Shown: in pieces, positions 9,940-21,803 of the stretch
Layout: each line of letters opens with the position of its first letter
How positions within the stretch are numbered: position 1 is the first letter of the stretch
NCBI GenBank assembly: GCA_035610835.1
Contig: CM069449.1
Coordinates: 13,526,531-13,590,530, forward strand
Length of the DNA: 64,000 bases
Origin: Ophiura sarsii
Taxonomy: Eukaryota; Echinodermata; Ophiuroidea; Amphilepidida; Ophiuridae
Direction of reading: 5' to 3'
The notes under the pieces: generated by a model
Database searches by the model: none
Seen by the model: only the letters and a program-made list of their open reading frames with translations
Told to the model about the DNA's origin: nothing
Position numbers and translations under genes: made by a program

Positions 9940-12200
9940 TGAAAGTTTTAGTGTGTGGCAACACCCCTTACAATGCTGATTTCGTACGATTTGAAAATAC
10001 ACGTATTGACTGACGGTATCTCCTCGAGAAAAAAAATCATGCGGACACTGGATTTGATTTTAAAAGGGTTTGGGGTTGATTTTTTTTAACTTTTTTTTTT
10101 TACTATCATGACATGTGGTAGTTTTTAAAAATAATTATATAGGCCTAAGGCCACTTAAAATTAAATATTACGTTCTCGTAGCACTGATCTTCGAAAAGTG
10201 AAGAGGGAGGGCTGGTTTTTTTTAATTTTTAATTTTACTCAATGTACACACAATTATGGATGTTTTCATGCAGAATGTACATGGCCAGCATCTTTCACCA
10301 GGAAACGGAGAGGCTCTTTTTATGTTTAAATTTATGAGGGTTAGCCCCTAGAGTTCTATCAAGACACTTGATAGGCCTAAATACATTATTAGGTCTATCA
10401 ACCAATAACATTTTAGTATTAGAAACACAATAACTTTTGCAAATTGAAATTTAAAAAAATTGACCTTATCCCAGAAAGTGAGGACGGAGGACTACGAGAA
10501 TCAAATCATTTTTTTAAGTAGCCTAGAATAATTATATGTAGGCCTAATAGGCCTACTACACTCGGAGAGAGATGGATTAAATCCAGAGATAATAAAAAGC
10601 CACTGGGTAAACAGGAAAAATCATAGGCCAAACCTGATCAGCAGCATCAGCCTCAAAAACAGACGATGCCGAAATTTACGATCAATCGTGTCCGCTGTTG
10701 TCTGCTCAAAAATATAATGATGCATAGCGCCACCTATAGTGAAAACACGAATTCCACTAAGCCGTCAACTTCTACTGTTTACCACAGTACTATAATAGAT
10801 AATCAACCACTCGTTATAGGTGGCGTAGTCGAAGTTTTTCTTATTGTCAGACGACGGTGGCCAAGTGAAACCTAAATTTTGAATTCGTATTAGAATAACA
10901 TGTAATCGCGAATGTTAATCTTATAATTTTGAAAAATTCATCATAATTAGAAGAATTTTTTTCCAATCTAAAACCGTTGGCGCTGGCTGGCTAAATGCTA
11001 TTTTTAAATTATTTTCATCGTTAACCGGGCGATGACTCTTAAAAATATTTCAAAATGGTGCACTCCCGTTACCATATTGGGTCGTTAGAGACGCGTGGCC
11101 AGCGTCGTCTGCTAATTTTAATTGTTTTTGTTGAAAAACTTAACATATAACAATAAATCGATAAACTCAAGCAGGAAATATACTTGCATTTCTTGAAGAA
11201 AACTGGGATTGGATTCTGCGTGGATTATATTAATTTGCGATACATTTAAAACAATAGCTTTGTATTATGAGCTGCTTAAAATGACCACAACTGTAACCAT
11301 GGATATAACTGGTGGCGGCAAATGATGAAGGACATAGTTGGTTATGGATCAAAATGATTTAAAACTAAAATCAGCCCAAATTGCAACTCTGGAGTTGGAA
11401 AAACATCTACAGTGTCTGTAAATATTGTTTTTAGATTTATCCGTCAACATATTCTGGCTGGAGATTTGACTTGAAGTGCGCCCTCGGTTTTATTTTATTC
11501 TGTTGTCAATTCAAATATAGCAGGCAATGTTTTGATACTTCTTTTTTAAACGATAGAAAATTTCAAAATGGGCGGGAGGATGGGCATCAGCATGATCAGT
11601 GACATAACCAGAGGAAGGGGGAGGGGGAGGTGGCGATCGCCCCCGCCCCGTTATTCGAGTCGTGTCGGTCGAAATTGGCACTGTCGGTTAAGATTGGCAT
11701 TGTCGGTTTACGAAGGCTCGTTTTTTTCTCGCCGGGTTTATTCGTTGTTAAAGAGACTAAAACTTTATAAAAGAGTATAAATTGATTTGTAATGTGTTGT
11801 GAATGAGTAAGAGGTAAATATATGCGTATATTTTGTTCTCGAAAAATTAGAAAAATCAATGCACTTGCGCAAATGTTGATATGCTCACAATAGCACTCCC
11901 CCCCCCCCTAATGGGTCGTGCGATTATTCACACATCAACATCAGCGCGAGTGAATTGATTTGTCCAATTTCTCTCGAAACAACACTAGGCCTACGCATTT
12001 ATATATAAATAATACCTAATGGAATGGCTGTGTTATGTGCTGTTCTTATATAGGCTAGTGGGTGTGGTTTGAGATGTCAGCAGGTAATTTGATTTGTTTT
12101 TGGCTGATTTTCAGCCGACACGCCCATACATTATGAAACAATGGTGCATAGTTTGGGGCGGGGTTTAATTCATTCGAAAAATAATACCTTCAGCGCGTAT
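9940..12200. other. Non-coding stretch
   Basis: No gene is supported. There is a weak inverted pair (about 10125-10210 against 10470-10540, sharing aataattatat and ttctcgtag), and GCGCCACCTATA at 10728 is inverted at about 10815. A CAGTGACATAACCAGAGG word at 11598 followed by G-rich sequence resembles one end of a hAT MITE. Confidence 0.4.
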
Positions 12201-12204
12201 GATC

Positions 12205-12440
12205 AACGCTGTTGGAAAACAGCTCGCTGGATTCGCCGATTTTATAAAGGGGGAAATTTGTTGTTGTTTGTTTAAAATAAATCTAACAAACTGCGTTATT
12301 TTATGATAAAGATCAAAATAACCAATAAACTAAATAAGAATGACGGCGGCCATACACGACGACACAAATATGGTACAGCCTATACATTATAAGACCATCG
12401 TCTATAGCAAAACAGCTAAGAACTATGTTTTATTCTCTAA
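12205..12440 (+). repeat. Dispersed repeat, copy 1 (second copy 42690)
   Basis: Words shared in order with 42690-42985 include GATTTTATAAAGGG, TTGTTGTTTG, AAACTAAATAAGAATGA, GCGGCCATA, ACAGCCTA and AACAGCTA followed by GAACTATGTTTTATTCTC. This establishes a dispersed family. It has no coding capacity and its class is unknown. Confidence 0.65.
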
Positions 12441-13000
12441 ATTTTGGCCTCTCAATCTTCGAGTTTCAGTATTACCCTATTTATTAGACAGGTCACAAGG
12501 TGTCACATTTTATGTGTAAATCTGCAATCCTCTTTACGTGAATTAACACAGAAATGGTAACCTTAAACAAGGACAACTTTGTCCGACACATAGAGCACGG
12601 GAATATTTGTCAACATTAATTAACTCAAAAAATTATGGATAAAAAACAAAAACTCAAATCTGTGTCAAAACTAACCGATAGATCGTGTGGGCAAATTATC
12701 CATTATTAATAAATTCCGTTTCATATTTATTGCTAACATCCTTATCCAATCAACTTGTTAAATGTTGAATTACAAAATCAGAGATCTATGTAAACCGTTG
12801 AATAAATACATTGTATATAATACATGTTATATGTAATACATTTTGTTTGGAGGATATGAAATAATACGCAAATGTTTATTATAATATCTTGAGAATAGGA
12901 CAAATGTGTGAAATTTGTATAATTGATTGAGACGATTAATATGATTAATAACGAACTTTAAAAAAAGAAATGAAATTAAAAAAATATATAATAGACCCAT
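12441..13000. other. No gene recognised
   Basis: AT-rich sequence without repeat structure that I could see. Confidence 0.4.
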
Positions 13001-13001
13001 T

Positions 13002-13200
13002 AATCAAAAGATTGAAAAGTCAATCTTAAAGATTTTGCTAAGGGACAGATCTTAAAAGAAATATTCAATCTAATAGGCTATAGTGAAATTTTAATATATC
13101 GAACTGAAATATCACTCTATTAGATTGAACATTTTTGAGTTTTGTAAGATCCTTCCCTCAGCACAATCTTTAAGATTGACTTTTCAATCTTTTGATTTAA
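13002..13200. mobile_element. Foldback MITE of about 200 bp
   Basis: AATCAAAAGATTGAAAAGTC at 13004 continues for about 90 bases and is inverted at 13095-13197 with scattered mismatches. Almost the whole element folds into one long hairpin with its centre near 13100. It has no coding capacity. Confidence 0.7.
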
Positions 13201-13526
13201 GAAAGTATAGGCCTACATAAAAAGAAAGTAAAAATAAATAAAATGAAGAATATTATCGATTTCAATTGATCCGTATGAAACATATTTCAGTGTGACTATT
13301 ATTGTTTTTGTTCTTCCGACTCGTTTATAGCAATCTTTGGTTTGTTAAAAATCGGCAATATATTTACAGCTTTGTATCATTTTGAGTGGAGAAATAGAAA
13401 GCGAAAAAGCCCGACCGACCCACCCAACCTAAACAGGATTTGTTTCGTCGCCTTAACACCGCTTGTTCGACTTGATTCGTTGACGCAGTGTATTTCATGG
13501 TTACTGGTTCAAGCCTGGGCCCATAC

Positions 13527-13816
13527 CAGGCCCGTAAGAAGGGGGGGGGCGATGGTGGCGATCGCCCCTCCCCCTTTGAAAATCTTCCCCGGAAAATTTG
13601 TACACAGATGAAAAAATTTCGCGCGCTACGCGCGCATTTGTCTTCCCAAAATGCAATATTCTTTGCTACAAGCTTGTTTAGAGCCAAAATGTACCTCGAT
13701 CGTGCAAGAAATAGGTGCAAATTCGAAAATTTTCGCGCGCTACGCGCGCATATTTTACTCACAATTTTGTTTGTTTTGAAAACGCCCCCCTTTGAAAAAA
13801 GTGTCTTACGGGCCTG
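13527..13816. mobile_element. MITE with 12-bp TIR and CATAC target repeat
   Basis: CAGGCCCGTAAG at 13527 and its exact inverse CTTACGGGCCTG ending at 13816 are bounded on both sides by CATAC, a likely target-site duplication. A G-run (left) and CCCCCC (right) lie just inside. The interior carries two copies of the palindromic word CGCGCGCTACGCGCG (about 13619 and 13735). The long open frames on both strands are by-products. Confidence 0.75.
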
Positions 13817-14007
13817 CATACATCTGTTCCGAACAACCCGATTTCCGAATTATATGATATGCCCTAATAGGGCTTTGTTTATGATCATCGTGATTAGTGG
13901 TTCCTAACAAAGTTATAGTCTCGATCCTCATGTCTTCCCTATTTTACACACGGCCCCTGCGAGCACTACGAAAACCCTATTGTATATTTCACGGACATAA
14001 ATTATGC

Positions 14008-14058
14008 TAATGAGCTCATTAAATGACGTCACTCACATCATCGGGTTTTGCCGATGAT
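14008..14058. promoter_or_regulatory. Palindrome, CRE-like site and hairpin upstream of tRNA
   Basis: In 50 bases there are three dyads: TAATGAGCTCATTA, TGACGTCA (the full CREB/ATF site) and the stem ATCATCGG/CCGATGAT with a 6-nt loop. All three are kept in copy 2 at about 61260-61310. Regulatory use is inferred. Confidence 0.45.
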
Positions 14059-14341
14059 TGAAATACGTTGATTGAAATTCTAGGTCGAGTAAAATGATGT
14101 TCTTATTTGTTGTCTGTGAGCTTTTCTGATTTTTTTCCCGTATTGGAGTATTTTTTTATTGAAAATAGACAGTTCAAATTAAACGTTGGTTCCAAGTTCA
14201 AGTAACAGCACATGTATTAAAGGCGACAGCAAAGGCAATATGCAAGCAACATTTGAGAAAAAACGATGCCCGACTTTGCAAGAAAGTGTACGGGGAAGTG
14301 TACGAGTGAACATGACAAACCAAAACATCCTAGTAATAATC

Positions 14342-14358
14342 ATCTCCGTGGCGCAATT

Positions 14359-14398
<40 letters not shown>

Positions 14399-14415
14399 GA
14401 GTCCAGCCGGGGGCG
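14342..14415 (+). tRNA. tRNA-Asn-like gene, anticodon GTT
   Basis: It folds as a tRNA of 74 nt without intron: acceptor ATCTCCG/CGGGGGC, D stem GCGC, anticodon stem TTCGG/CCGAA with loop CTGTTAA (anticodon GTT at 14376-14378, Asn), variable AGGTT, and T loop TTCGAGT. The A box TGGCGCAATTGG and the B box GGTTCGAGTCC match Pol III consensus, and a T5 terminator follows at 14423-14427. Weak points are an A-C pair at the first acceptor position and a G-G mismatch in the T stem (GGTGG/CCAGC), so it may be a decayed or repeat-borne copy. It sits inside a duplicated repeat. Transcription is likely; charging is uncertain. Confidence 0.75.
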
Positions 14416-14562
14416 TTGTTACTTTTTGCATTTAATGCAGATCGACAAATCACAGTAAAAATATAATATTGACAAAATCACAGACCACTTACACAAAAAT
14501 CGCATCTGCGCATGCTCCTGTCGCGATCGAAATCTACCACGCAAGCAATGAGAGAGTTTTCA

Positions 14563-15206
14563 TAGTGGCGAGGGTGCTCAAATGTGAAGACTGGAAAAAA
14601 TACAGTTCCAAAAGTGTGCGCTGATAAACTCGTGAATAAACATGAGCTTATTCATATTCACGCATCAGTGCGCCGGTAGTTTCACGCGACACCGCATGAC
14701 GCGATATGTATAGCACGTTTGCCTCCCGCGTGACGCAGCGTGAATCGGATGCTATTTTATGTTGTTGCTGTGTACAAATGAACATGCTCGGTATTGGTAT
14801 GAATATTCATATATGCTATCTCGTGGAATTCAACGAGTAGCCGCACACTTTTTGTACGTACAATTCCCAGTCCCTCTTTTTGGTCCGCCATTTTTAAAGA
14901 TGGCGGCAATATAGAGGGACGCGGGGACACAGTCTTACAAAGTTAGTATGAGCCAGTTGACCTGGCAGCGGTTATAATTCTTACGTGCGCTTCGAAAACG
15001 AATACCTGGGTCGAGATCAGGGGGGGGGGGGGCGATATTTACTTTTAAAATTACAACATTGTCATAAATTGAATACAAACGTTAATAGGGCATAAATATC
15101 GATGGATTTTTTCTTGTTCTTACTTTCTCTCCTTGTATATTAAAAAAAGGCAATTTACATAGTCTATGTCATTATCATTGACACCCGCAACAGTGTTACT
15201 ATGGTA
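14563..15206. other. Non-coding stretch
   Basis: It contains the YY1-like palindrome at 14885-14906 and a G-run near 15020-15032. No gene is supported. Confidence 0.4.
14885..14906. promoter_or_regulatory. Palindrome of two YY1-like cores
   Basis: CCGCCATTTTT followed by AAAGATGGCGG is a symmetric pair of the AAGATGGCGG core and is the most perfect copy of this motif in the window. The flanks (ttggtc before, aatatagag after) resemble those of the copy at 27843. Confidence 0.45.
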
Positions 15207-15370
15207 TAGGGAGCACATCAAAACTCGACCGCGCGGCAACCGCCGGTTCCGTGCGGTTCCGCCAGGTTGGACCGCATGTCATTGTTTAGAACAATAGAAA
15301 CCGGCAGCAACCGCACGGAATCACACCGAACCGGCGGTTGCCGGGCGGTCGAGTTTTGATGTGCTCCCTA
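15207..15370. mobile_element. MITE with TAGGGAGCACATC ends
   Basis: TAGGGAGCACATCAAAACTC at 15207 continues as a TIR of about 45 bp and is inverted up to 15370. The CG-rich inner arms hold CGGCAACCGCCGGTT. TA at each tip suits a TA-targeting element. It is non-coding, and little divergence between the arms suggests recent activity. Confidence 0.8.
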
Positions 15371-16339
15371 ACCCTCTTTATATATCAGTTTTGTTATCAA
15401 TTTTGTTTCATCTTATTTTTCATTCCGATGTCGTCTGCTAAAACAGTATAAAATGCCGCTGACATGGTTGACCTCATGAGTCTTGTTTGTGCTAGGAATT
15501 AGCCCAGATTGACAGTCGATAATACAGTCGGCCTGGTGTTCACTATCACATAAATTGTCTTAATCTCCCCGCTTAATCCCACCATTACCAAATCTATTTA
15601 AAGCTAAGGCAAATGTTGGGGCTCTCTATATATACGTAGTAAGCCTAAATATCTCCACCTCCGTAATAATATCGCCAAAAAAAAATCAAGATTGTTTAAT
15701 GTGATAAGGTCTGAAGGAAATTAATCTCTCCGTTATGGCAACTTCAATCCAAACGAAGTGAAATGATTTCAGACAGCTCGGGGATGTTTGGTACAAGATT
15801 GTCATAATTATACGTTATAGCTGCCGTGTGTCGGTAGTATATATTCAGCCATTTGCTTAAAAGCTTTTGTAACATACGGCAGCTATTATTAATAGAGGTT
15901 TAAGTAAAATATTTAGAAATTGGTCCCGAGCAGAATTAGGAAAAAAAAGTAAGACATCATTTAATGTCCAATTAGACGGTTGGGAAATTTAGTTAAAGCA
16001 TATAATTGCGTTGGTGTAATGCAGGCGATTTCTATAACTGTAGTGGTCTTAAAGCGACCTAAGGGTAAATGGCTTTGGTTGAGGATACTCCACAACGCTC
16101 AACGCTTTCACGCTCTCACACATACGTATTAGTGTTCGTTGTATAATACGCTGGTTCCCCAGAGAAACACACATTACGCCATAGAAACACACATGTCGGA
16201 GCATAGACGGTAAAAATATGACACGCATGGTGGTAAACGCTACCGCTTAGCGGTCGAGAGCGTTTATGGAGTATGCTCAGCAGTGGGGTATGCAGAATTT
16301 CTTTGATGGAGGAGAGGGGGAGGGGGGGGGGGGGGCTTC
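15371..16339. other. No gene recognised
   Basis: No repeat or coding structure was supported. Short frames here are not convincing. Confidence 0.4.
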
Positions 16340-16438
16340 TTCTCCATGTAACCCCGTATGAAATGCACACTCCCCGTGGTAATGATTAAGGTAATGTCTT
16401 CCATAGGGGGTGTATGAATTTGGAATAGAATAGCCGAA
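16340..16438 (-). mobile_element. gggctattcc-family MITE fragment
   Basis: On the minus strand the order of words is GGCTATTC, AATTCATACACCCCCTATGG, AAGACATTACCTTAATC, GGGGAGTGTG and ATTTCAT, as in copies at 2962 and 60740. A G-run (16318-16336) lies at its edge. Confidence 0.55.
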
Positions 16439-17446
16439 CATGTAAACAAACGATAAGAAACTAATGCAGACAACAAAACATGGTTTTGGGGACATGACCA
16501 TGTTATTTGCGCTCAATTACCCGTAGACAGCACCGCATCCCGCCTTCGCAAGCTGTCGAACACGAGTTTTCCAATTCTCCTGTGTATCAAATGTTATTGA
16601 GGAATTATTAATGACCTACATGAGAGAGAAAGTAGTAAACACTCCATTTTTCTAAAACATTGCACAAGAGTCATGTATTCGATAGTTATCAACATGATAA
16701 TTATCAAAGGTATACCACTTTAATGTTTTTATAAATAAAATCCCTACGTCAGTGGCGGAGATGCAGCGCTATGCTATAGGCATCGTAAACGGGTGCGGAA
16801 GGTTTGGGCTCTCGCTCCTAAAGCCTACGTATAAATGTTTTCTTACTACATAACATAACATAACATAACAATTATTGGTCAGAAAGATAGATACATCCTT
16901 TATTGCGCCAATCAGAGACAGTGTTAGAATAATTGTAATCCCTGATAAAGATTGGAGTGAAATGTTTTACAAGCTGCATTTTAATTGGCTATTCATATGA
17001 GTATATCTTGCAATACACCAATCAGAATCATTGTAAGATAGGCCGGTAGTGCCCAGGGGGTTAACAGTCCAGCAGGTGATGTTGTTTGTGTTTTCAAGTG
17101 TGAATTAACTACCTGCCAGCTCACTTCAGATGTTATCATGGTTATCGAGCTTCATCATTGTTGGGGTCATTTATCAGCACTACTTGCATTTGCAATAGCT
17201 TCACCACTGACGTCATTCTGATATTGATCAGATGAATCGATTGTGTCTCTATCCATTCTCGGCAAGATCTGAAGATAATGCTGGTAGATGCGCATTGCAA
17301 CATCTACATTACAATACATTAATATGGGTCTGAATTACTATGTGTGGAATATATGTTTTTAGATTCTACAAATAAAATGTTTTATCAATGTCTCTGGTTT
17401 TGCAGGCATTTATTCGCAATATCTCGATCTAATAATATATTCGCCT
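16439..17446. other. No gene recognised
   Basis: A TAACA microsatellite of about four units lies at 16852-16872. Otherwise nothing was supported. Confidence 0.4.
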
Positions 17447-17864
17447 TAGAACGTGTTTCTACTGGGGCACTGCAAAGTTAACGGTAAGATTTACCGGTAA
17501 GTTTTTAATCCCCTCTGTTTCTTCTCGCGAAAATGTACCGCTAAGTTTATCGATCCTAGTCGATGGGCTATGACATTTTGACCTTTTGTTATACCAAACA
17601 ATACCGCCCCACCTGAAAAAGATTACCTCACAATGCGTATAATCCAGCGTGACACGGTTCACAGAACATCATAACGGTAAGATTAATCGGCTGGCTGTTT
17701 CTCTACTGGGAAACTTGCCGTTTCTTACCGGTACCAAACCTGGTTTGTGAAGGTTTTTGCGGCCGGTTACAAAAAAAACCCGACTCTTTTAACGGTATCT
17801 GGCTGTTTCTACTGGGAAACTTACCGGTAATTAACGGTATGTTCCCCAGTAGAAACACGCTCAT
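17447..17864. mobile_element. MITE with ACGTGTTTCTACTGGGG ends
   Basis: ACGTGTTTCTACTGGGG at about 17451 is inverted as CCCCAGTAGAAACACG at 17843-17859. Inside, GGCTGTTTCTACTGGGAAAC-like words and TTACCGGTAA motifs are repeated, so the element seems built from its own terminus. It is non-coding. Confidence 0.75.
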
Positions 17865-19719
17865 AAAGTCAATGGTCAATGGGATGTACTAGCTGCGGTC
17901 ATAAAGGTGCGTGATCCCGTTACCAGGGAATTACATAATCAATTCGATAGTGAATTTTTGTTACGCATTCCATACGAGAGAGATTGTTACGGAGTGCAAT
18001 TTGGATGCATTGGGGATAACAACATGGAAAGTGGTGTTGATTGACCTACACGTTTTCCAATGAGTCAATAATCAGAATCGTTCTATTTTTTTATAAGCAT
18101 GTCATATATTATTGGTCACAGGTCACTAATAGGTATATCAAATAAGGTGGGATCGTTTAAAAAAATCCTTAAAATCGTGATACGTGTCTCTATTTTAAAT
18201 AGAAGTTGTCAAAAAAACATAACATTTTTGGTATCATATTAAAGACAATTTATCCAGCTACCGAATAAAAAAAAAATTAAAGCCACATGTTTAGCAACAG
18301 TGAAGTTATCAATCTAAACGTCGAGTGAGTCAAGGGTGGCAAGCGGTGGATGAGGAGCCGGTGGATGAGGAGCCCATAGGTTTGTACACAAAATAGCGGA
18401 AAACTAGAACTTTTGAAATTGATGCCATTTTAAAAGTATACATAGGAAAGTTTTCAAACTTCTCATATGTGTTAATAACATGTGCCTGCTACTATGAATA
18501 CTAATATTGAATTGTTATCTAGACATTCTCTACTAGAATATGATGTTCAATTCAGGGAGTGTTTTAATGTAAAAAATACACAGTTTTATTCATTTTATTG
18601 ATTAAACAATGGCCAAATCGCAGTCTCTCTATTTCATTTGTGTGACTCTTCAGTCCTTTTCTACCCTGGGTAGTAAAACATTTAACTAAAAAAGCCAGAA
18701 GTGTTTCTTCACAGAATTGTTCATAGATTCATGAAAAATTTGCTATTTAGACCTATTTTGGACCACCCTGTATTCAAAATAAAAGGAACTTTAACGATAT
18801 TCATGTAGTTCATTTTGATAATCATTTTCTTTTAAATTAAATGGTCCATGCTAACTAAATTTCATAGAATATTATATACAAACATTCATTTTATGCATTA
18901 TTTCATCATAATTTTAGACACCCTATACTTTTCCTGTGTACATTTTGGGCAAATGATTCTTAGCAAATTTGGTAGCACCTTCTGCGGTTGTTCTGATTTT
19001 GGTGACTATTTTCAGCTAAACCCTAATTGTACAAACTATCAAAATATTTTGTGAGGAGCAAAAACTATCAAATTGTTTATGTTCCACCCTGTAAAAATTG
19101 TACACACCCTGTATAATTTGATTCTTTTTTGCAAAAATAAAAAACCTTGAATCTTAAGCTTTCCAACAATATATAGTTTGTGGGTCATTAAGTATATAAA
19201 ACTTAAGTTTTGTCCCGTTTAATCAGAATTGGTGCATTTCTCAACATTATTATTATTCTGACCTATTACAATAAAGTTGTCCGTTATCCGCTGATTATCA
19301 ATTGACAATAATAGCGCGGGTATTTAAAATGCGATAAAAGCATTGCCTGGTATTGATTTTTGGAGTCAACATTAGAAACTTCAGGGTTATGTTCCCTTTT
19401 CATAAACTGCTATTGGGGATTATAAGAATTCACGTTTATTTTCCGGTTCATCACGTTCATTAATTGGATTCTGTAATATTATATAACAGGACTTTTATAG
19501 AAAGTCAATAAACTGTGGACAAGTTGAAAAACTGGGCATAATTCTCCAACTGGGCATAATTCTGTTATACCCTACACACCAACATCGGTAGTATGCGTCG
19601 TTCTTAAAAATCACGCACTATGAATACCCCTGTGAAGGGTATAACATAATTACTCCCGTTTTTTCTCATCTTGTGCTCTGACACTTAGCCTTTTTGAACA
19701 TTCTGTAAGTGTCTATTTC
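17865..19719. other. Non-coding stretch with repeated CACCCTGTAT words
   Basis: CACCCTGTAT-like words recur at about 18763, 18920, 19085 and 19105, as in ends of mariner-type remnants, but no paired TIR could be placed. gtggatgaggagcc is repeated in tandem at 18345-18375. No gene is supported. Confidence 0.35.
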
Positions 19720-20030
19720 AATCTTTACCTATGTTTGGATGACGTCTGCCCTTTCTTTTCAGTGTATTTAGTGTAGTAAGGTGCAGTTGTGATTTAGATG
19801 CTCCTCATTACGACTAGAGGTGTTTGAGGCTGGGTATTAGCTTGGTTGCTCGTCTTTGAACTTTTTCAAGTGATTGCCCTTCTCCGGTAGGTGTGGTCTC
19901 TATTAGGCTTGTATTGCATATAGTCTATTGGGTTCCTAACCAGGGACGTGTAGAGCTTCGACACTACTTCTTTGTGTATAAGAAGCTTCGCTTGATCATA
20001 CTCAACGCTCTTACCCTTCTTAGCTACTGC

Positions 20031-20265
20031 TACACTCTTAGAAAAAAGGGTGCTTCAGGGGTTATTGGCTGTCCCGTATATGGAACCCTTTATAGAACCT
20101 TTAAAGGTTCCAAAAGGAAAGGTTCGAAAAGAACGAAAATGCGTCTTTAAAGGTTCTCTACAGCCGTTTGGGGGGTTCTTTAAAATAAAAGAACCTTTAA
20201 ACCCTGAGGGTTCCCCATACGGGACAGCCAAGAACCCCTAAAACACCCTTTTTTCTAAGAGTGTA
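20031..20265. mobile_element. TACACTCTTA-type MITE inside the LINE
   Basis: TACACTCTTAGAAAAAAGGG at 20031 is inverted up to 20265 (ends TAAGAGTGTA), with TIRs of about 55 bp that continue through GGCTGTCCCGTAT. TA lies at both tips. The interior repeats AAAGGTTC in both orientations. It interrupts the C-terminal RT region of the LINE, so it is younger than the LINE. Confidence 0.9.
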
Positions 20266-20651
20266 CGCACAGGAGCTGTGAGGACACTTTAAGCGACTTT
20301 CTAAGGACTCGAGGTTCTCCGGTGAGAGTTGCGGTAACCCTAATTGCGTAACTCCACATTTATCAGCATCGTAACTCATCAGCCAATCTTTAGGCCAGTT
20401 TTATTGTGATCGAGATCGATGTCCTGTTACATGTTCTCGTTATCTTTGTCTGTATTCACTGGGTGGGCTAGTTTGGTGTCATGTCATCAGCAAACTTACG
20501 AACTGTGGATTTTTTGCTGACACCACATTACAGGTCATTCGTTCATACCAGGAAGCAGAGTGAGTCCAGAATTGATCCTTGAACAACCCAGCTATCAGTT
20601 AATCTATTCAGAATCTGCTCCTTGTGTGACAGCCTTCTGTTTATGATCAGC

Positions 20652-21003
20652 TTAGGGACGCACCATTTGATTTTCAGGGGGGGGCATGGAAGTTGGGGTC
20701 GGGCGGAATTTTTTTTTTTCGCCACCGAAGTAGGCGGAATTTTTTTTTTTTTGCCGCCGAAGGTGGCAAGTTTTTTTTTTTTTTAGCAAAGCCGGCAAAG
20801 GTTTTTTTTGTTTAGGTTTTAATGGTTTTCTTTTGGGCCTTTTGGGTGAGTCATCTTTTTTTTTTTTACTCAGCAGTGGGTCATTTTTTTTTTTTTTCCT
20901 GGTTGGTGGGCAAAGTTTTTTTTTTTTCCTGGATAGTGGGCAAAGTTTTTTTTTTTTTAAAACTTCCATGCCCCCCCCTGAGTATCTAATGGTGCGTCCC
21001 TTA
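20652..21003. mobile_element. TIR element with six poly(T) tracts inside the LINE
   Basis: TTAGGGACGCACCATTTGAT at 20652 is inverted at the right end (ATGGTGCGTCCCTTA), and CAGGGGGGGGCATGGAAGTT is repeated inversely just inside. The interior has about eight T-runs of 8-14 separated by short G-rich words such as GGGCAAAG and GGCGGAA. The lysine-rich and phenylalanine-rich frames are artefacts of these runs. It splits the RT domain of the LINE. Confidence 0.85.
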
Positions 21004-21230
21004 CCAGGCCTGGATCCATAGAGCCATATTTACCATGCGAGTAAATCTTAACGAGGATTCTGTTATGTGGTACACTGTATCAAAGTGGTATGTGCGTTGT
21101 TCTCCAGTCAGTCGGAACGACACCTTCAGCTATAGGTATGGGACTGGTTAAAAATGTAGGAGATTAGGATGCTTAGTTCTACTGCTACTTCTTTCAGCAA
21201 TGAAGGTGGGATTCCATTCGGGCAACATAG

Positions 21231-21443
21231 TTAGGTCAAGTTGCTCCAACTTGTCTCGCACACACAGTTAATTGTAATTGTTAAATCTTGAAGTTCCTCG
21301 TCTTCAGGTTCTTTGTAGACAGGTTCTGTGGAGGGTAATCCGTATTTCACTTCCGTAAAGACTGAGGTTAACGGGTCATTTAAAGCATCAGCTGTTTGTT
21401 GACCTGGTGGTATTGTCTCTTCTGGATCTGTTTTAGCGGTCAA
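21231..21443 (-). pseudogene. LINE linker between endonuclease and RT
   Basis: A 70-residue open piece contains QQTADALNDPLTSVFTEV and LPSTEPVYKEPEDEELQDL. The ALN-(D/E)-xF-xSVFT words lie just before the RT domain in CR1/L2-like elements. It is open only by chance of decay and encodes no separate protein. Confidence 0.8.
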
Positions 21444-21803
21444 TAGTATCTTTGACGTTTTGTTTAGATCTGATACATATATGCAAAGAAACTTGTGTAG
21501 TCTTCTCGCTTTTAATATTACTTTGTGCTCTCTTGCTCTGTGGAACTTTGCATACTCTTCCCGAGTCTCTATTGTCGTTCTTGTCTTGTTTTTTTCTTCA
21601 TGTTCTTCGTTTCTTCCGAACTGTTCGCTGAGATTTCTTTGTCAACCGGCGTGTCTTCTAACAGGTTGTTTCATTAGTACTGTTGTCTTTGGGTAGATTC
21701 CATGGTCGTTTTGGCGTTGGCTCAACTAGGTAAATCATGTCAAGGTCATCTTCCCAGTTGACTTGTTTCATTTGGTCCCTCTTATTGTCGTAATTAGCAT
21801 TTT

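Larger units (their letters stand above)
13964..14562 (+). repeat. tRNA-bearing repeat, copy 1
   Basis: This segment of about 600 bp is nearly identical to 61216-61817, differing only at scattered bases. It includes a TAATGAGCTCATTA palindrome (14008-14021), a TGACGTCA CRE-type palindrome (14024-14031), a hairpin at 14037-14058, and a tRNA-like gene at 14342-14415 about 380 bases in. It lacks terminal inverted repeats and a poly(A) tail, so it is not a standard SINE. It may be a new type of mobile unit, or a segmental duplication of a tRNA locus. Confidence 0.85.

Noticed and set aside
13364..13907. Overlapping 139- and 151-aa frames on both strands
   Set aside because: They cover a MITE with CG-rich palindromes and homopolymer runs and match no family.
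18755..19115. mariner-type element
   Set aside because: CACCCTGTAT words recur but no paired TIR or transposase remnant could be placed.
20652..20969. Lys-rich 105-aa frame and Phe-rich counterpart
   Set aside because: Caused by poly(T)/poly(A) tracts inside a TIR element.
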